Origin: Dokdonia sp. Hel_I_53
Lineage (GTDB): Bacteria > Bacteroidota > Bacteroidia > Flavobacteriales > Flavobacteriaceae
DNA length: 64,000 bases
Assembly (NCBI RefSeq): GCF_007827465.1
Contig: NZ_VISL01000001.1
Span: 1,288,501-1,352,500 of the forward strand
Direction: 5' to 3'
The position numbers were made by a program, and so were the translations under genes. Below, one piece after another: positions 40,312 through 49,121 of this stretch. The notes under the pieces are model-generated. The model worked only from the letters and a program-made list of their open reading frames with translations, did no database searches and had not been told where the DNA came from. Position 1 is the first letter of the stretch; every line of letters begins with the position of its first letter.

Positions 40312-41187
40312 ATGAAATTAAATTTAAAAATATATAGTATTTTGTTTTGCGCTGTTGGACTTCTCCTAAGTTGTGAAACAGATGATGAATTACCTGGAGA
40401 CCCAATTATTGCTGGGCAAGGTTCAGAAACAGCATCATTAAATTTTGAAAGTGACCCATTCTTTGGGAGATCTGAAGCAGCAGGTTATTCTGTTACATTA
40501 GCTTCAAGTTCTAGTGATCCTCGTCAGGTTCAAGTTTCTTCAAGAGAAGGTAGTGAAGTTACCAATAGTAGTACTATTGTTGCTGCTGGATCTACTAGTG
40601 CTGATGGATCTATTACTATTCCAAATACTGGAGCCACTTTGGCTTATGATGAAAGAGGAACATTTTCTGCTGCAATTATTGGAGCACGAAGAGGTGAAGT
40701 AACTGTTGACGAAGACGGAGAAGAAGTCTTTGTTGCATCTGGTGGAGATACTGTTGCAACAACTTCTGACATTGCGACTTTAGAGTACTATGACCAAACT
40801 CCTGCGGTTAGCGCAACTGGTTTAAGTTACTTATACGATTGGGAAAACCCTACTGTAAATGACTTTGACCTAGAAGTAATTGATAGAGGTTTTACTGGAT
40901 TATTTGAAAGTTCAGCCACTGGAAGTCGATACGAATCTGATGTATTTAATAATACTAATCCAGATGGGATTTATGACTTTTACGTGACTGTCTTTGATCC
41001 TGTGAATACAGAAACTTCTGCTGATGTGAATTCTAGATTATTTACAGTTGATTCAGATGGTCAAAAGACTCTTCTAGAGTTTGTGATTCCTGCAGGTACG
41101 CCTACAAATGGTAGATTCCCTGTTGCGACATTTACACAAACAACTGTAGATGGAAATGCTACTTATACTGATATTTCAGTATTATAA
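40312..41187 (+). CDS. Second surface lipoprotein of the SusC/D locus, function unknown
   Basis: 291 residues. Lipobox LLSC, Cys at 21, followed by ETDDE, again an acidic export signal. Beta-rich Ser/Thr/Asp/Gly sequence throughout; the part around VTLASSSSDPRQVQVSS looks Ig-like or cadherin-like. Last gene of the operon and followed by a strong terminator. No function can be assigned. Confidence 0.78.
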   Translation: MKLNLKIYSILFCAVGLLLSCETDDELPGDPIIAGQGSETASLNFESDPFFGRSEAAGYSVTLASSSSDPRQVQVSSREGSEVTNSSTIVAAGSTSADGSITIPNTGATLAYDERGTFSAAIIGARRGEVTVDEDGEEVFVASGGDTVATTSDIATLEYYDQTPAVSATGLSYLYDWENPTVNDFDLEVIDRGFTGLFESSATGSRYESDVFNNTNPDGIYDFYVTVFDPVNTETSADVNSRLFTVDSDGQKTLLEFVIPAGTPTNGRFPVATFTQTTVDGNATYTDISVL

Positions 41188-41211
41188 TAACTAAGCATAT
41201 TTTATAGTATT

Positions 41212-41243
41212 AAAGCGCTCCCATAAGGGAGCGCTTTTTTTTT
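41212..41243 (+). terminator. Rho-independent terminator of the susC-susD operon
   Basis: 11-bp stem AAAGCGCTCCC / GGGAGCGCTTT, ATAA loop, nine T. Confidence 0.93.
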
Positions 41244-41251
41244 AAAACAAC

Positions 41252-41259
41252 TATCTTTG
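41252..41259 (+). promoter_or_regulatory. Putative -7 box of rlmB
   Basis: TATCTTTG matches TAnnTTTG and ends 5 bp before the rlmB ATG, so a transcript from it would be leaderless or nearly so. No good -33 element, as that region is the terminator. Confidence 0.4.
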
Positions 41260-41264
41260 GCTCT

Positions 41265-41999
41265 ATGCAAAAAGATCTACAAATATTTGGTACTAGAGCA
41301 ATCATAGAAGCTATTGAAGCTGGAAAAGAGATTGACAAAGTATTCCTACAGAAAGGATTACATAATTCACTATTAAGTGAGCTGAATACGCTCATAAAAA
41401 AACATGGAGTACAAACTTCCTATGTCCCTGTTGAAAAATTAAATAAACTTACCCAGCAAAATCATCAAGGTGCGATTGCTATTGTAAGCGCTATTAAATA
41501 TGCAGATTTTGAAAGATTGATAAATGAAATGATTGAAAAAGAAGCAAAGCCTTTGTTTCTTTTACTAGATGGACTCTCTGATGTACGTAACTTTGGTGCT
41601 ATTATTAGAACCGCAGAGTGTACAGGAGTACATGGAATCATCATCCCAAAGAAAGGTGGCGCACCTGTAAATGGTGTCGCTATTAAAACATCGGCCGGAG
41701 CTGCCTTCAACATTCCTATAGCAAAAGTAGACCATATTAAAGACGCTATATACTATTTACAAGGATCCGGAGTATCTGTAGTGGCAGCTACAGAGAAAAC
41801 GGACAACACCCTTTTCAATCAAAACTTCAATCAGCCTCTAGCGATTGTTATGGGAAGGGAGGACAGTGGAGTCTCCCCTGGCGTTCTAAAATTAGTTGAT
41901 CATAAAGCAAAGTTACCACTACAAGGCACCATCGCTTCTTTAAATGTATCTGTAGCTTGTGGTGCATTTCTTTACGAAGTTGTAAGACAACGGCTATAA
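41265..41999 (+). CDS. rlmB: 23S rRNA (guanosine-2'-O)-methyltransferase RlmB / TrmH family
   Basis: 244 residues (E. coli RlmB 243). SPOUT knot methyltransferase that modifies the ribose of G2251 in E. coli 23S rRNA. N-terminal L30e-like substrate-binding domain (QIFGTRAIIEAIEAGKEIDKVFLQ), then the three SpoU motifs: LSDVRNFGAIIRTAECTG, VMGREDSGVSP, and LQGTIASLNVSVACGAFLYE. It ends 2 bp before the convergent rhomboid gene with no terminator between. Confidence 0.92.
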   Translation: MQKDLQIFGTRAIIEAIEAGKEIDKVFLQKGLHNSLLSELNTLIKKHGVQTSYVPVEKLNKLTQQNHQGAIAIVSAIKYADFERLINEMIEKEAKPLFLLLDGLSDVRNFGAIIRTAECTGVHGIIIPKKGGAPVNGVAIKTSAGAAFNIPIAKVDHIKDAIYYLQGSGVSVVAATEKTDNTLFNQNFNQPLAIVMGREDSGVSPGVLKLVDHKAKLPLQGTIASLNVSVACGAFLYEVVRQRL

Positions 42000-42001
42000 T
42001 A

Positions 42002-42757
42002 TTAATCATCATCTTTTGATGATGGCTTAAATATGTAAACCACCTCTTGAGGTGGTTTATTGCTTTCACTACTTTCTATTTCTTCTGTGTTAGGTAATTC
42101 AAAGAAATTACCATCTTCATCAAACTGTCGCATAAATGGGTCATTTTCTTCTTCGTAATGTATTTCTTCCCAGCTGTATTTTGAAGGTAGAGGTACGCTT
42201 TCGCGAAAGCGAACTAAAGCCAAAATTCCTGCAATGAAACCAGATAAATGCCCTTCCCAAGAAATTTTTTCATCTAAGGGCAATGTACCCCAAATAAGAC
42301 TACCGTAAAGAAATACAACTAATAAGGACAAGGCTACAAGTCTGAAATGTTTACTGCAAATACCTTTAAAAAATAAAAAAGAAGCTAATGCATATACCAA
42401 GCCACTCATACCAATATGAAAGGAAGTCCTTCCTATAAGCCAAGTACCCAAACCGCTCAGTAACATTAGCCAAATGAAGACCTGCCAAGAAATGTTTTTA
42501 TAAAAATAAAATAAAGCTGTAGTAAGTACAAAGACAGGCACACTATTATGCCATAGGTGATCAAGGCTTGAATGAATAAAAGGTGAAAAGAAAATCCCTC
42601 TTAGACCTTTTATAGATTGTGGCCGTATGCCCCACGAGGTGAAGTTGTAACCAAATTTAACCTCAATCCAAAAAACAATCCACATACAAAGCACAAGAAG
42701 TATTGGGTATACCAAAACTCCATTGTAAAAATGAAAATGATCTTTATTTGTACTCAT
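42002..42757 (-). CDS. Rhomboid-family intramembrane serine protease
   Basis: 251 residues from ATG 42757; the TTG one codon earlier is not needed. Six hydrophobic segments with the catalytic Ser118 in HIGMSG and the catalytic His170 in SWEGHLSG, the dyad of rhomboid proteases. The conserved HLWHN segment (67-71) supplies the oxyanion-hole side. An acidic soluble C-terminal tail of about 55 residues follows the last helix. The palindrome at 42196-42211 encodes Arg-Phe-Arg-Glu-Ser just after the last membrane helix. Confidence 0.9.
   Translation of the reverse strand: MSTNKDHFHFYNGVLVYPILLVLCMWIVFWIEVKFGYNFTSWGIRPQSIKGLRGIFFSPFIHSSLDHLWHNSVPVFVLTTALFYFYKNISWQVFIWLMLLSGLGTWLIGRTSFHIGMSGLVYALASFLFFKGICSKHFRLVALSLLVVFLYGSLIWGTLPLDEKISWEGHLSGFIAGILALVRFRESVPLPSKYSWEEIHYEEENDPFMRQFDEDGNFFELPNTEEIESSESNKPPQEVVYIFKPSSKDDD
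42196..42211. repeat. Dispersed palindrome CGCTTTCGCGAAAGCG, exact copy, in the rhomboid gene
   Basis: Read on the minus strand in the frame that gives RFRES. Confidence 0.95.
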
Positions 42758-42842
42758 CAATTTTTATATTTCAAAACCAATGCCGAAGAGTGAAACGCGT
42801 TAATATGTCACCGTTCGTTCTCAATTTAGTTATTTTTACATT

Positions 42843-44120
42843 ATGAACAAACCACTAGCTGAAAGATTACGACCTGCCAAATTAGAGGATTACTTGAGCC
42901 AACAACACCTAGTAGGACCAAATGGCTCATTGCAACAAGCGCTTAAGGTAGGAATTATACCTTCACTGATTCTTTGGGGACCTCCAGGAATAGGAAAAAC
43001 CACGCTAGCTTCAATTATTTCTAAAGAGTCTAATCGTCCCTTCTACACATTAAGTGCTATCAATAGTGGTGTAAAAGATGTAAGAGAAGTAATTGATAAA
43101 GCAAAACAAAGTGGCGGGTTGTTTACCCAAAAAAACCCAATACTCTTTATTGACGAAATTCATCGTTTTAGTAAGTCTCAACAAGATTCATTATTAGGAG
43201 CAGTAGAAAAAGGATGGGTTACATTAATTGGTGCTACAACTGAAAATCCTAGTTTTGAGGTAATTCCTGCATTACTCTCTAGATGTCAGGTATATATCCT
43301 AAAACCCTTTTCCAAGGAAGATTTAATTAAATTATTACGTAGAGCAATTTCTGAAGATGATATAATTAATAAAAAGAGCGTTACATTAAAAGAAACAGAA
43401 GCTCTATTAAGACTAAGTGGCGGTGATGCTAGAAAGCTACTTAACATATTTGAGCTTGTTGTTACTACAGAGAGCACCACCAGTGTAGAAATAACTAATG
43501 AGATGGTTTTGAGCAAGGTACAACAGAATACAGTTTTATACGATAAAACTGGCGACCAACATTACGATATTATAAGTGCTTTTATTAAATCTATTCGAGG
43601 CAGCGATCCTAATGGAGCTGTATACTGGCTTGCTAGAATGATAGAGGGCGGTGAGGATGTAAAATTTATTGCTCGTAGGCTTATCATTTCGGCATCTGAA
43701 GATATAGGGAATGCAAACCCAACGGCACTTGTTATAGCAAATAATTGCTTTCAGGCGGTCACCACTATTGGGTATCCAGAATCAAGAATAATCTTAAGCC
43801 AATGTGTCACATACCTTGCTTCCTCTGCAAAAAGTAATGCTTCTTACAAGGCTATTGGAAAGGCTCAGCAACTCGTTAAACAAACAGGTGATCTTCCAGT
43901 GCCACTAAACCTACGCAATGCGCCCACACAATTAATGAAAGAGATAGGGTATGGCGAAACCTATAAATATGCTCATGATTATAAAGGAAATTTTGTGGAA
44001 GAAGAGTTTTTGCCAGATGAAATTAAAGGCACCACTTTTTATAGTCCAGGCGAAAGTGCTAGAGAGACTACCATTCGAAAAGAACTGAAAAATAAATGGG
44101 GTCTTAAATATAATTACTAG
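42843..44120 (+). CDS. rarA: Replication-associated recombination protein A (RarA/MgsA)
   Basis: 425 residues. AAA+ ATPase acting at stalled replication forks, like a clamp-loader subunit. N-terminal [22 protein letters not shown], Walker [15 protein letters not shown], Walker [11 protein letters not shown], sensor [11 protein letters not shown], and the C-terminal tetramerisation domain beginning with [19 protein letters not shown]. All motifs intact. Ends 2 bp before the convergent gene. Confidence 0.96.
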   Translation: MNKPLAERLRPAKLEDYLSQQHLVGPNGSLQQALKVGIIPSLILWGPPGIGKTTLASIISKESNRPFYTLSAINSGVKDVREVIDKAKQSGGLFTQKNPILFIDEIHRFSKSQQDSLLGAVEKGWVTLIGATTENPSFEVIPALLSRCQVYILKPFSKEDLIKLLRRAISEDDIINKKSVTLKETEALLRLSGGDARKLLNIFELVVTTESTTSVEITNEMVLSKVQQNTVLYDKTGDQHYDIISAFIKSIRGSDPNGAVYWLARMIEGGEDVKFIARRLIISASEDIGNANPTALVIANNCFQAVTTIGYPESRIILSQCVTYLASSAKSNASYKAIGKAQQLVKQTGDLPVPLNLRNAPTQLMKEIGYGETYKYAHDYKGNFVEEEFLPDEIKGTTFYSPGESARETTIRKELKNKWGLKYNY

Positions 44121-44122
44121 TA

Positions 44123-44929
44123 CTAATTTTCTAACTTGAAGACCATCTCAACTTTACCCACTCCCTTTATGTAACGGTTTAATATAAGATCACCTTTTCT
44201 GAAAAAAGCTTCACCAGAAAATTGGGTTGTCTCTACGGTAAATGATGAATTTCTAACTGATCTAGCATTACCAATTTCATTCAATCCTTCGTAGAATTTA
44301 AGATTATCATCATTTTGGTAAACTTTATAGAGACCATCTATACTTATGAATCGCAACACCGTTTTTGGGGAACTATCTTCTGTAATCTTAGTAGACACTT
44401 TCTCAAAATCCTTTGTATCGCTGTTGATCTTATGTTCTTTGACTATTTCATTTTGAACATTTTCTGATTCTGTCACCTCAAAATGAGCTTCATTTTCCGA
44501 ATGCGGTTTTTCGAATTCTAACGTTTTAAAAGAAATTAAAGCTTCTCTGAAGGCCTCCACATAGGCTTTTTGATACAATTTTTCTTTGCTCTCTCCCATT
44601 TGAGAAATATACACTGGTCTTCCCTCACAATCACTTAACACAAGCTTTATCTTAGTGCGCAATAAGCTTGATTCCTGCTCAACAGAAAGATCCAAAATAT
44701 TGCATATATTTTGCTTTAGGTTAAAAGGAAACTCATCGCTTTTCAAATATGCTTCAAAACCATAACTACGCAATTGCTGTTTTGTAGCGGTATTGAGTCC
44801 ATATTCATTGTTTTTGTTTGAGAAACTAAATTTATCTGGTACTAGAATATATTTGTAATCATTAAAATCCTGTGCATATGCACCAGCACAAAGACATAAA
44901 GAAAAAATAAAAGTGAGTATATAATTCAT
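44123..44929 (-). CDS. Secreted protein of unknown function
   Basis: 268 residues, signal peptide ending at about residue 19 (GAYAQ). The N-terminal half (DYKYILVPDKFSFSNKNNEYGLN) resembles envelope proteins conserved among Flavobacteriia. The middle is Glu/Lys/Ser-rich and probably unstructured, and the C-terminal ~70 residues look like a small beta-sheet domain. Not recognised as a named family. Convergent with rarA, 2 bp apart. Confidence 0.7.
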   Translation of the reverse strand: MNYILTFIFSLCLCAGAYAQDFNDYKYILVPDKFSFSNKNNEYGLNTATKQQLRSYGFEAYLKSDEFPFNLKQNICNILDLSVEQESSLLRTKIKLVLSDCEGRPVYISQMGESKEKLYQKAYVEAFREALISFKTLEFEKPHSENEAHFEVTESENVQNEIVKEHKINSDTKDFEKVSTKITEDSSPKTVLRFISIDGLYKVYQNDDNLKFYEGLNEIGNARSVRNSSFTVETTQFSGEAFFRKGDLILNRYIKGVGKVEMVFKLEN

Positions 44930-44983
44930 AATTAGATTTGATTAATCAATTTGTTTTTAAATGTAAGGGAATGAAGTCATATT

Positions 44984-45667
44984 TTATAAATGAGATGCAA
45001 TATCACTAATTCTGTTTACGGTAATCACTTCTTTAGGTAGTATAGCTTTATGGTAGTTAAAACATATTGATTGCATCTTAATATTTTGCGCTCCGACAAT
45101 GTCTGCCTCATAAGTATCACCTATCATGATACTGTTTTCAATTGAAGCATTTGCTAATTTAATCGCATGTTGAAAAATTTTGGGGTGTGGCTTTTTTACT
45201 CCCACGTTTTCACTGGTAGTAATCGTATTGAAAAAAGAAGAAAGCCCTGACAATTGTATTTTGCTTTGCTGCACCTCTTCAAATCCGTTTGTTATAATAT
45301 GTAGAGAATACTTTTCTGATAAGTAACTTAACAATTCCAATACGCCATCAAATAAATGATTGTTTTCTGGTAAATATGTTATATAATCATCTGAAAGCTT
45401 ATGTATTAAACCATCTGTTACTGGTTTCCCTAATTTTTTAAAGGTTTTTAATAATCTACCATATCTAAGCTGAGATTTAGTTACTCTGTCTTCTCTGTAC
45501 CATTTCCAATACTGCTTATTTATAGGAACATAAATTTCTATAAAATCTTCAAAAGGCATCGTTAAATCATTGATTTCAAAAACTTTACGGAAAGCTAATT
45601 TGCTATTACGGTCAAAATCCCAGAGCGTGTGATCTAGATCGAAAAAAACATGTTTTATATTAATCAT
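44984..45667 (-). CDS. YjjG-type HAD-superfamily nucleotide phosphatase
   Basis: 227 residues from ATG 45667, which opens directly on the family motif FFDLDHTLWDFDRN (nucleophile and acid Asp). The cap domain follows, then motif II IITNGF, motif III Lys in KKPHPKIF, and motif IV MIGDTYEADIVGAQN. YjjG-type enzymes dephosphorylate nucleoside monophosphates and modified nucleotides (house-cleaning); substrate here inferred. The start codon overlaps the end of the upstream deacetylase gene by 8 bp, so translation is probably coupled. Confidence 0.87.
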   Translation of the reverse strand: MINIKHVFFDLDHTLWDFDRNSKLAFRKVFEINDLTMPFEDFIEIYVPINKQYWKWYREDRVTKSQLRYGRLLKTFKKLGKPVTDGLIHKLSDDYITYLPENNHLFDGVLELLSYLSEKYSLHIITNGFEEVQQSKIQLSGLSSFFNTITTSENVGVKKPHPKIFQHAIKLANASIENSIMIGDTYEADIVGAQNIKMQSICFNYHKAILPKEVITVNRISDIASHL

Positions 45668-46943
45668 CCAGTGCGATTCTTCTAAATAATTTTTTACTAA
45701 AAATATCTTCAAAGGAAGCATTTGAAAAGTTTAATCTAAACGTACCTCCTACTCTTTGAATAGACTTCTGCATATCTCGTAAACTTACATAATCTATCGT
45801 GTGATTATGATAATTAATTACATTGTCAGATTGCATAGCAACAGGGTGGATCATAAGAGGTGTTTGTATCTCATAATCCAAATCATAAAATAAAAAAGAT
45901 TGAGAAGTTCCCGCCCTGAAGCCTATCTCATCTGGATAGCCCATCGTGTAGTCATTTTGAATTTCTTGATCCAAAGCGTCCCTATATACTTGAGGAAGTA
46001 CTAATTTAAAGTCTGCAATATGAATATGCTTGAGTGGTCTATGTATAATAGATTCTAAACGCTTACGCTCTACCGCCAGATCTATGTTTTGTGCGATAGC
46101 TTGTGGTGATACCAAGAGGCCCACTTCACAATAATCTGCTATCATCTTCATTACAGATTGAAAATCTTTTTTAGAATGCTTGATATTTTTACTGTGCATC
46201 CCATAATTCCCTAATTGATAGAAAACTTTAAATGGCTGCGAAACTTGTTTTTGAACATTTATGAGCCAATTTGAAATATTATAAGGATCCTTTCGTACAC
46301 CAAGAAGTACTTGTGTTCTAATAAAATTTTCGCGAAAGCGTAATCTCCATGTATCCGTCATATAACCACCCAGTGTCCTTAAGAACCCTATTTTGGTGTA
46401 TTTAAAAGCTTGAGAAACTGTGACTAACATTTCCTTTTCATAGACTGGTTTATCGATATTTATGTTAGGAAAGTTTGCGTGGAGTATGCTTATAAATCGA
46501 TCTACCCAAATATCAATAACCGGGAGCTTAATGAATTTATATAATACAGCTATACTCTCTGACGCTGGAAATCTTCCTTGATCATCCTTAACATGAGGCA
46601 AATACTCCTCATAACGACTCATTAAATAAAAAGCACCTGCAAAAATATCAAATGGAATCGCTGCTGTAACATCCTTTACTGGAAAAAGTGCTGGCAAACC
46701 GTCCCATTGCTGTACTACAACATCTGTAGACAATATACCGTGTTCAAAAAGTAAATCTGTACTACGCAAGTACAACTCATTACCTAGTTTTTTTGTCGTA
46801 TAAGATAGTTTAGGTCCATCATGTGCAACAAGCTCTTCTACTTTTGTTGTAAAAGACACTGGCAATCCTAAAACTCGAGTACAAATATGCTTAAAGATAT
46901 AAGTAATACGAGGAGTTATTTTGTGGGTATAAACAAGTAACAT
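45660..46943 (-). CDS. Polysaccharide deacetylase-like protein (DUF7033 type)
   Basis: 427 residues, of the Bacteroidota family with an N-terminal domain (SYTTKKLGNELYLRSTDLLFEHG, IPFDIFAGAFYLMSRYEEY) and a NodB-like C-terminal half. The latter shows QLGNYGMHSKNIKHSKKDFQS in place of the usual metal-binding segment and MGYPDEIGFRAGTS. The usual NodB Asp/His metal triad is only partly visible, so activity is uncertain. A palindrome copy encodes RFREN at about residue 205. Overlaps the phosphatase gene by 8 bp. Confidence 0.72.
   Translation of the reverse strand: MLLVYTHKITPRITYIFKHICTRVLGLPVSFTTKVEELVAHDGPKLSYTTKKLGNELYLRSTDLLFEHGILSTDVVVQQWDGLPALFPVKDVTAAIPFDIFAGAFYLMSRYEEYLPHVKDDQGRFPASESIAVLYKFIKLPVIDIWVDRFISILHANFPNINIDKPVYEKEMLVTVSQAFKYTKIGFLRTLGGYMTDTWRLRFRENFIRTQVLLGVRKDPYNISNWLINVQKQVSQPFKVFYQLGNYGMHSKNIKHSKKDFQSVMKMIADYCEVGLLVSPQAIAQNIDLAVERKRLESIIHRPLKHIHIADFKLVLPQVYRDALDQEIQNDYTMGYPDEIGFRAGTSQSFLFYDLDYEIQTPLMIHPVAMQSDNVINYHNHTIDYVSLRDMQKSIQRVGGTFRLNFSNASFEDIFSKKLFRRIALDD
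46327..46340. repeat. Degenerate copy of the dispersed palindrome in the deacetylase-like gene
   Basis: Core TTTCGCGAAAGCG intact, left flank decayed. On the minus strand it encodes Arg-Phe-Arg-Glu. Confidence 0.7.
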
Positions 46944-46957
46944 TTTGAAAATGGCCG

Positions 46958-47656
46958 TTAGAGTATGCCATCATCGGCAAAGCTAAAATACGTTTTTTCA
47001 GTCACAATAATATGATCTAAAACTTGGATATCTAGACCTTGGGCAGCTGTTTTAAGTTTGTTAGTAAGTAATATATCTGCTTGAGACGGTTTTAATGTTC
47101 CAGACGGATGATTATGACCAAGTATCATTCCTACTGCATTATATTCCAAAGCCGTTTTGAGCACCATCCTTATATCCACCAGAGTACCGGTTAAACCACC
47201 TTTACTTACTTGCTCTTTACGCAAGACTTTATTCGAATTACTGAGAAAAAGTACCCAAAATTCTTCATGACTTAAATCACCTATCATTGGTTGCAACATT
47301 TGATAAGCGTCTTTAGAACTGGATATTCGCTTTCGCGAAAGCGTATCCCCCTCACCTCTTCTTCTCCCTAATTCTAGAGCCGCTGCAATTGATACTGCCT
47401 TTGCTTCTCCAATGCCTTTAAATTTCATCAAATCTTTGATGGAAATCTTTCCTAATTCTGAAAGGTTGTTCTCTACACTAGCTAGTATTCTTTTACTAAG
47501 CGAGACCGCACTCTCTTCTCTAGACCCTGAACTTATTAGGATCGCTATTAATTCTGCATTTGAAAGTGAAGATCTCCCCTTGATTACTAACTTTTCTCGA
47601 GGTCTATCATCTTCAGACCAATTTTTAATAGAGAAATTTTTGTGTTCATCTTCCAT
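46958..47656 (-). CDS. radC: RadC-family JAMM-domain protein
   Basis: 232 residues from ATG 47656 (MEDEHKNFSIKNW). A longer frame exists upstream but lacks conservation-like content. N-terminal helix-hairpin-helix region (KIGISIKDLMKFKGIGEAKA-like, here SIKDLMKFKGIGEAKAVSI) and the C-terminal JAMM/MPN motif HNHPSG with downstream D. The exact role is unknown, although RadC was long linked to DNA repair. The palindrome at 47328-47343 encodes LSRKR between the two domains. Confidence 0.9.
   Translation of the reverse strand: MEDEHKNFSIKNWSEDDRPREKLVIKGRSSLSNAELIAILISSGSREESAVSLSKRILASVENNLSELGKISIKDLMKFKGIGEAKAVSIAAALELGRRRGEGDTLSRKRISSSKDAYQMLQPMIGDLSHEEFWVLFLSNSNKVLRKEQVSKGGLTGTLVDIRMVLKTALEYNAVGMILGHNHPSGTLKPSQADILLTNKLKTAAQGLDIQVLDHIIVTEKTYFSFADDGIL
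47328..47343. repeat. Dispersed palindrome CGCTTTCGCGAAAGCG, exact copy, in radC
   Basis: On the minus strand it encodes Leu-Ser-Arg-Lys-Arg, the third reading frame of the repeat. Confidence 0.95.
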
Positions 47657-47714
47657 ATTATAAATATAACAAAAGCGATACTCTAAAAATATAGCATACT
47701 CTTGACTCCAAGAA

Positions 47715-49004
47715 CTACGATTTATTTTCCGTTGCTTCTTGTATGATGACTCTTGTAGATTTGTCTCCATTGATATAGTTATATATCCAACTTACAAAAA
47801 CAATTAGCCTATTCTTAAAGCCTGCAAGTGAAAAGAGATGAATAAATGACCAAAGAAGCCATGCTACAAAACCAGAAAACTGAAATTTACCGATATCTGC
47901 TACGGCTTTATTTCTCCCTACTACAGCCATATAACCTTTTTCAAAATACCTAAAGGTTTTCATTTCTTTACCATTTATTGCTCTTGCCAAATTTTTTGCG
48001 AGATGATCGCCTTGTTGTATTGCTGGTTGCGCCACTTGTGGATGACCCTCTGGAAAATCATTAGTTTTCATCAATGCAATATCTCCTATAGCATAGATAT
48101 CTTTACAGTTTTTCACAGCATTATAGTTGTCTACTATATAACGCTTTGCTTTACCTACAGAGGTGTCAGGAATACCTTCTAAGGGTTTTCCTACTACTCC
48201 TGCAGCCCAAATAAAATTCTCTGTGCTATACTCTTTATTTTGCGATGTATAGAGTTTACGTCCATCATAGTCATTCACCTCAGTTTCTAAGTGTAGAATA
48301 ACTCCTAGATTTTTTAAAGAAGCTAATGCTTTCTTTCCAGCATGCTCGCTCATACTTCCTAGTAACCGCTCGCTTCCTTCAAACAAGTGAATTTCCATCA
48401 GATCTGTATCAAGATGCGGATAATCCCTTGGGAATATCTCATTCTTCATCTCTGCTAATGCTCCGGAGACCTCAACACCTGTAGGTCCGCCACCTGCTAT
48501 ACAAAAATTAAGCAGCGCTTTTTTTTCTATAACATCATCACATCTATCTGCTTTTTCAAAATTATTTAAAATGGTCTGCCTTATTTTAATAGCTTGCGGT
48601 AAAGATTTCATAGGCATTGAAAACTTTTCAATATTTGAGTTGCCAAAGAAGTTAACTTCAGTTCCTGTAGCGAGAATTAAAGTGTCATACATTAAATCTC
48701 CTTCAGAACACTTCAAAACTTTATTATGGGTGTCCACCCCTGTCACTTCTGCCCAGCGATAATAAAATGATTTTGATTTGTTTAAAATCTCACGAAAAGG
48801 GTATACAACACTTGTCGCCGGTAGTGCACTTGTAGCTGCCTGATAAAGTAATGGTTGAAATGTGTGAAAATTATAGCGATCAATTAATACTATCTGTGCA
48901 TTTGCTTTGAGCAATCCTTTTGCAACATTAAGTCCAGCAAAACCACCACCTACTATTACAATACGTTTCTGTATTGATTTTGGAATATTCAATTGATTAC
49001 TCAT
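47715..49004 (-). CDS. ndh: Type II NADH:quinone oxidoreductase-like flavoprotein
   Basis: 429 residues. FAD-binding GGGFAGLNVAKGLLKA near residue 17, NAD-binding CIAGGGPTGVEVSGALAEM near 168, and the FAD-contacting IYAIGDIALM. The C-terminal ~60 residues contain hydrophobic helices that would anchor it to the inner membrane (VAWLLWSFIHLFSLAGF). It passes electrons from NADH to quinone without proton pumping. 59 bp upstream of radC. Confidence 0.92.
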   Translation of the reverse strand: MSNQLNIPKSIQKRIVIVGGGFAGLNVAKGLLKANAQIVLIDRYNFHTFQPLLYQAATSALPATSVVYPFREILNKSKSFYYRWAEVTGVDTHNKVLKCSEGDLMYDTLILATGTEVNFFGNSNIEKFSMPMKSLPQAIKIRQTILNNFEKADRCDDVIEKKALLNFCIAGGGPTGVEVSGALAEMKNEIFPRDYPHLDTDLMEIHLFEGSERLLGSMSEHAGKKALASLKNLGVILHLETEVNDYDGRKLYTSQNKEYSTENFIWAAGVVGKPLEGIPDTSVGKAKRYIVDNYNAVKNCKDIYAIGDIALMKTNDFPEGHPQVAQPAIQQGDHLAKNLARAINGKEMKTFRYFEKGYMAVVGRNKAVADIGKFQFSGFVAWLLWSFIHLFSLAGFKNRLIVFVSWIYNYINGDKSTRVIIQEATENKS

Positions 49005-49121
49005 TACTACTACTTTGTTAATTCACATTTGCAACAGCAAGTTAATTAGAAATACAAATTGATATCTCTCAAATAGATTAATCTTTCGTTAAAGAATAGA
49101 GATCATGATTTCATATACAAA

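Noticed and set aside
34477..41187. A polysaccharide utilisation locus
   Set aside because: No carbohydrate-active enzyme, sulfatase or hybrid two-component regulator is present; only the transporter pair and two lipoproteins.
47657..47770. Upstream extension of radC by 38 codons
   Set aside because: The added residues are basic/Ser/Tyr-rich without similarity to the RadC N-terminus, and would overlap the end of the NADH dehydrogenase gene.
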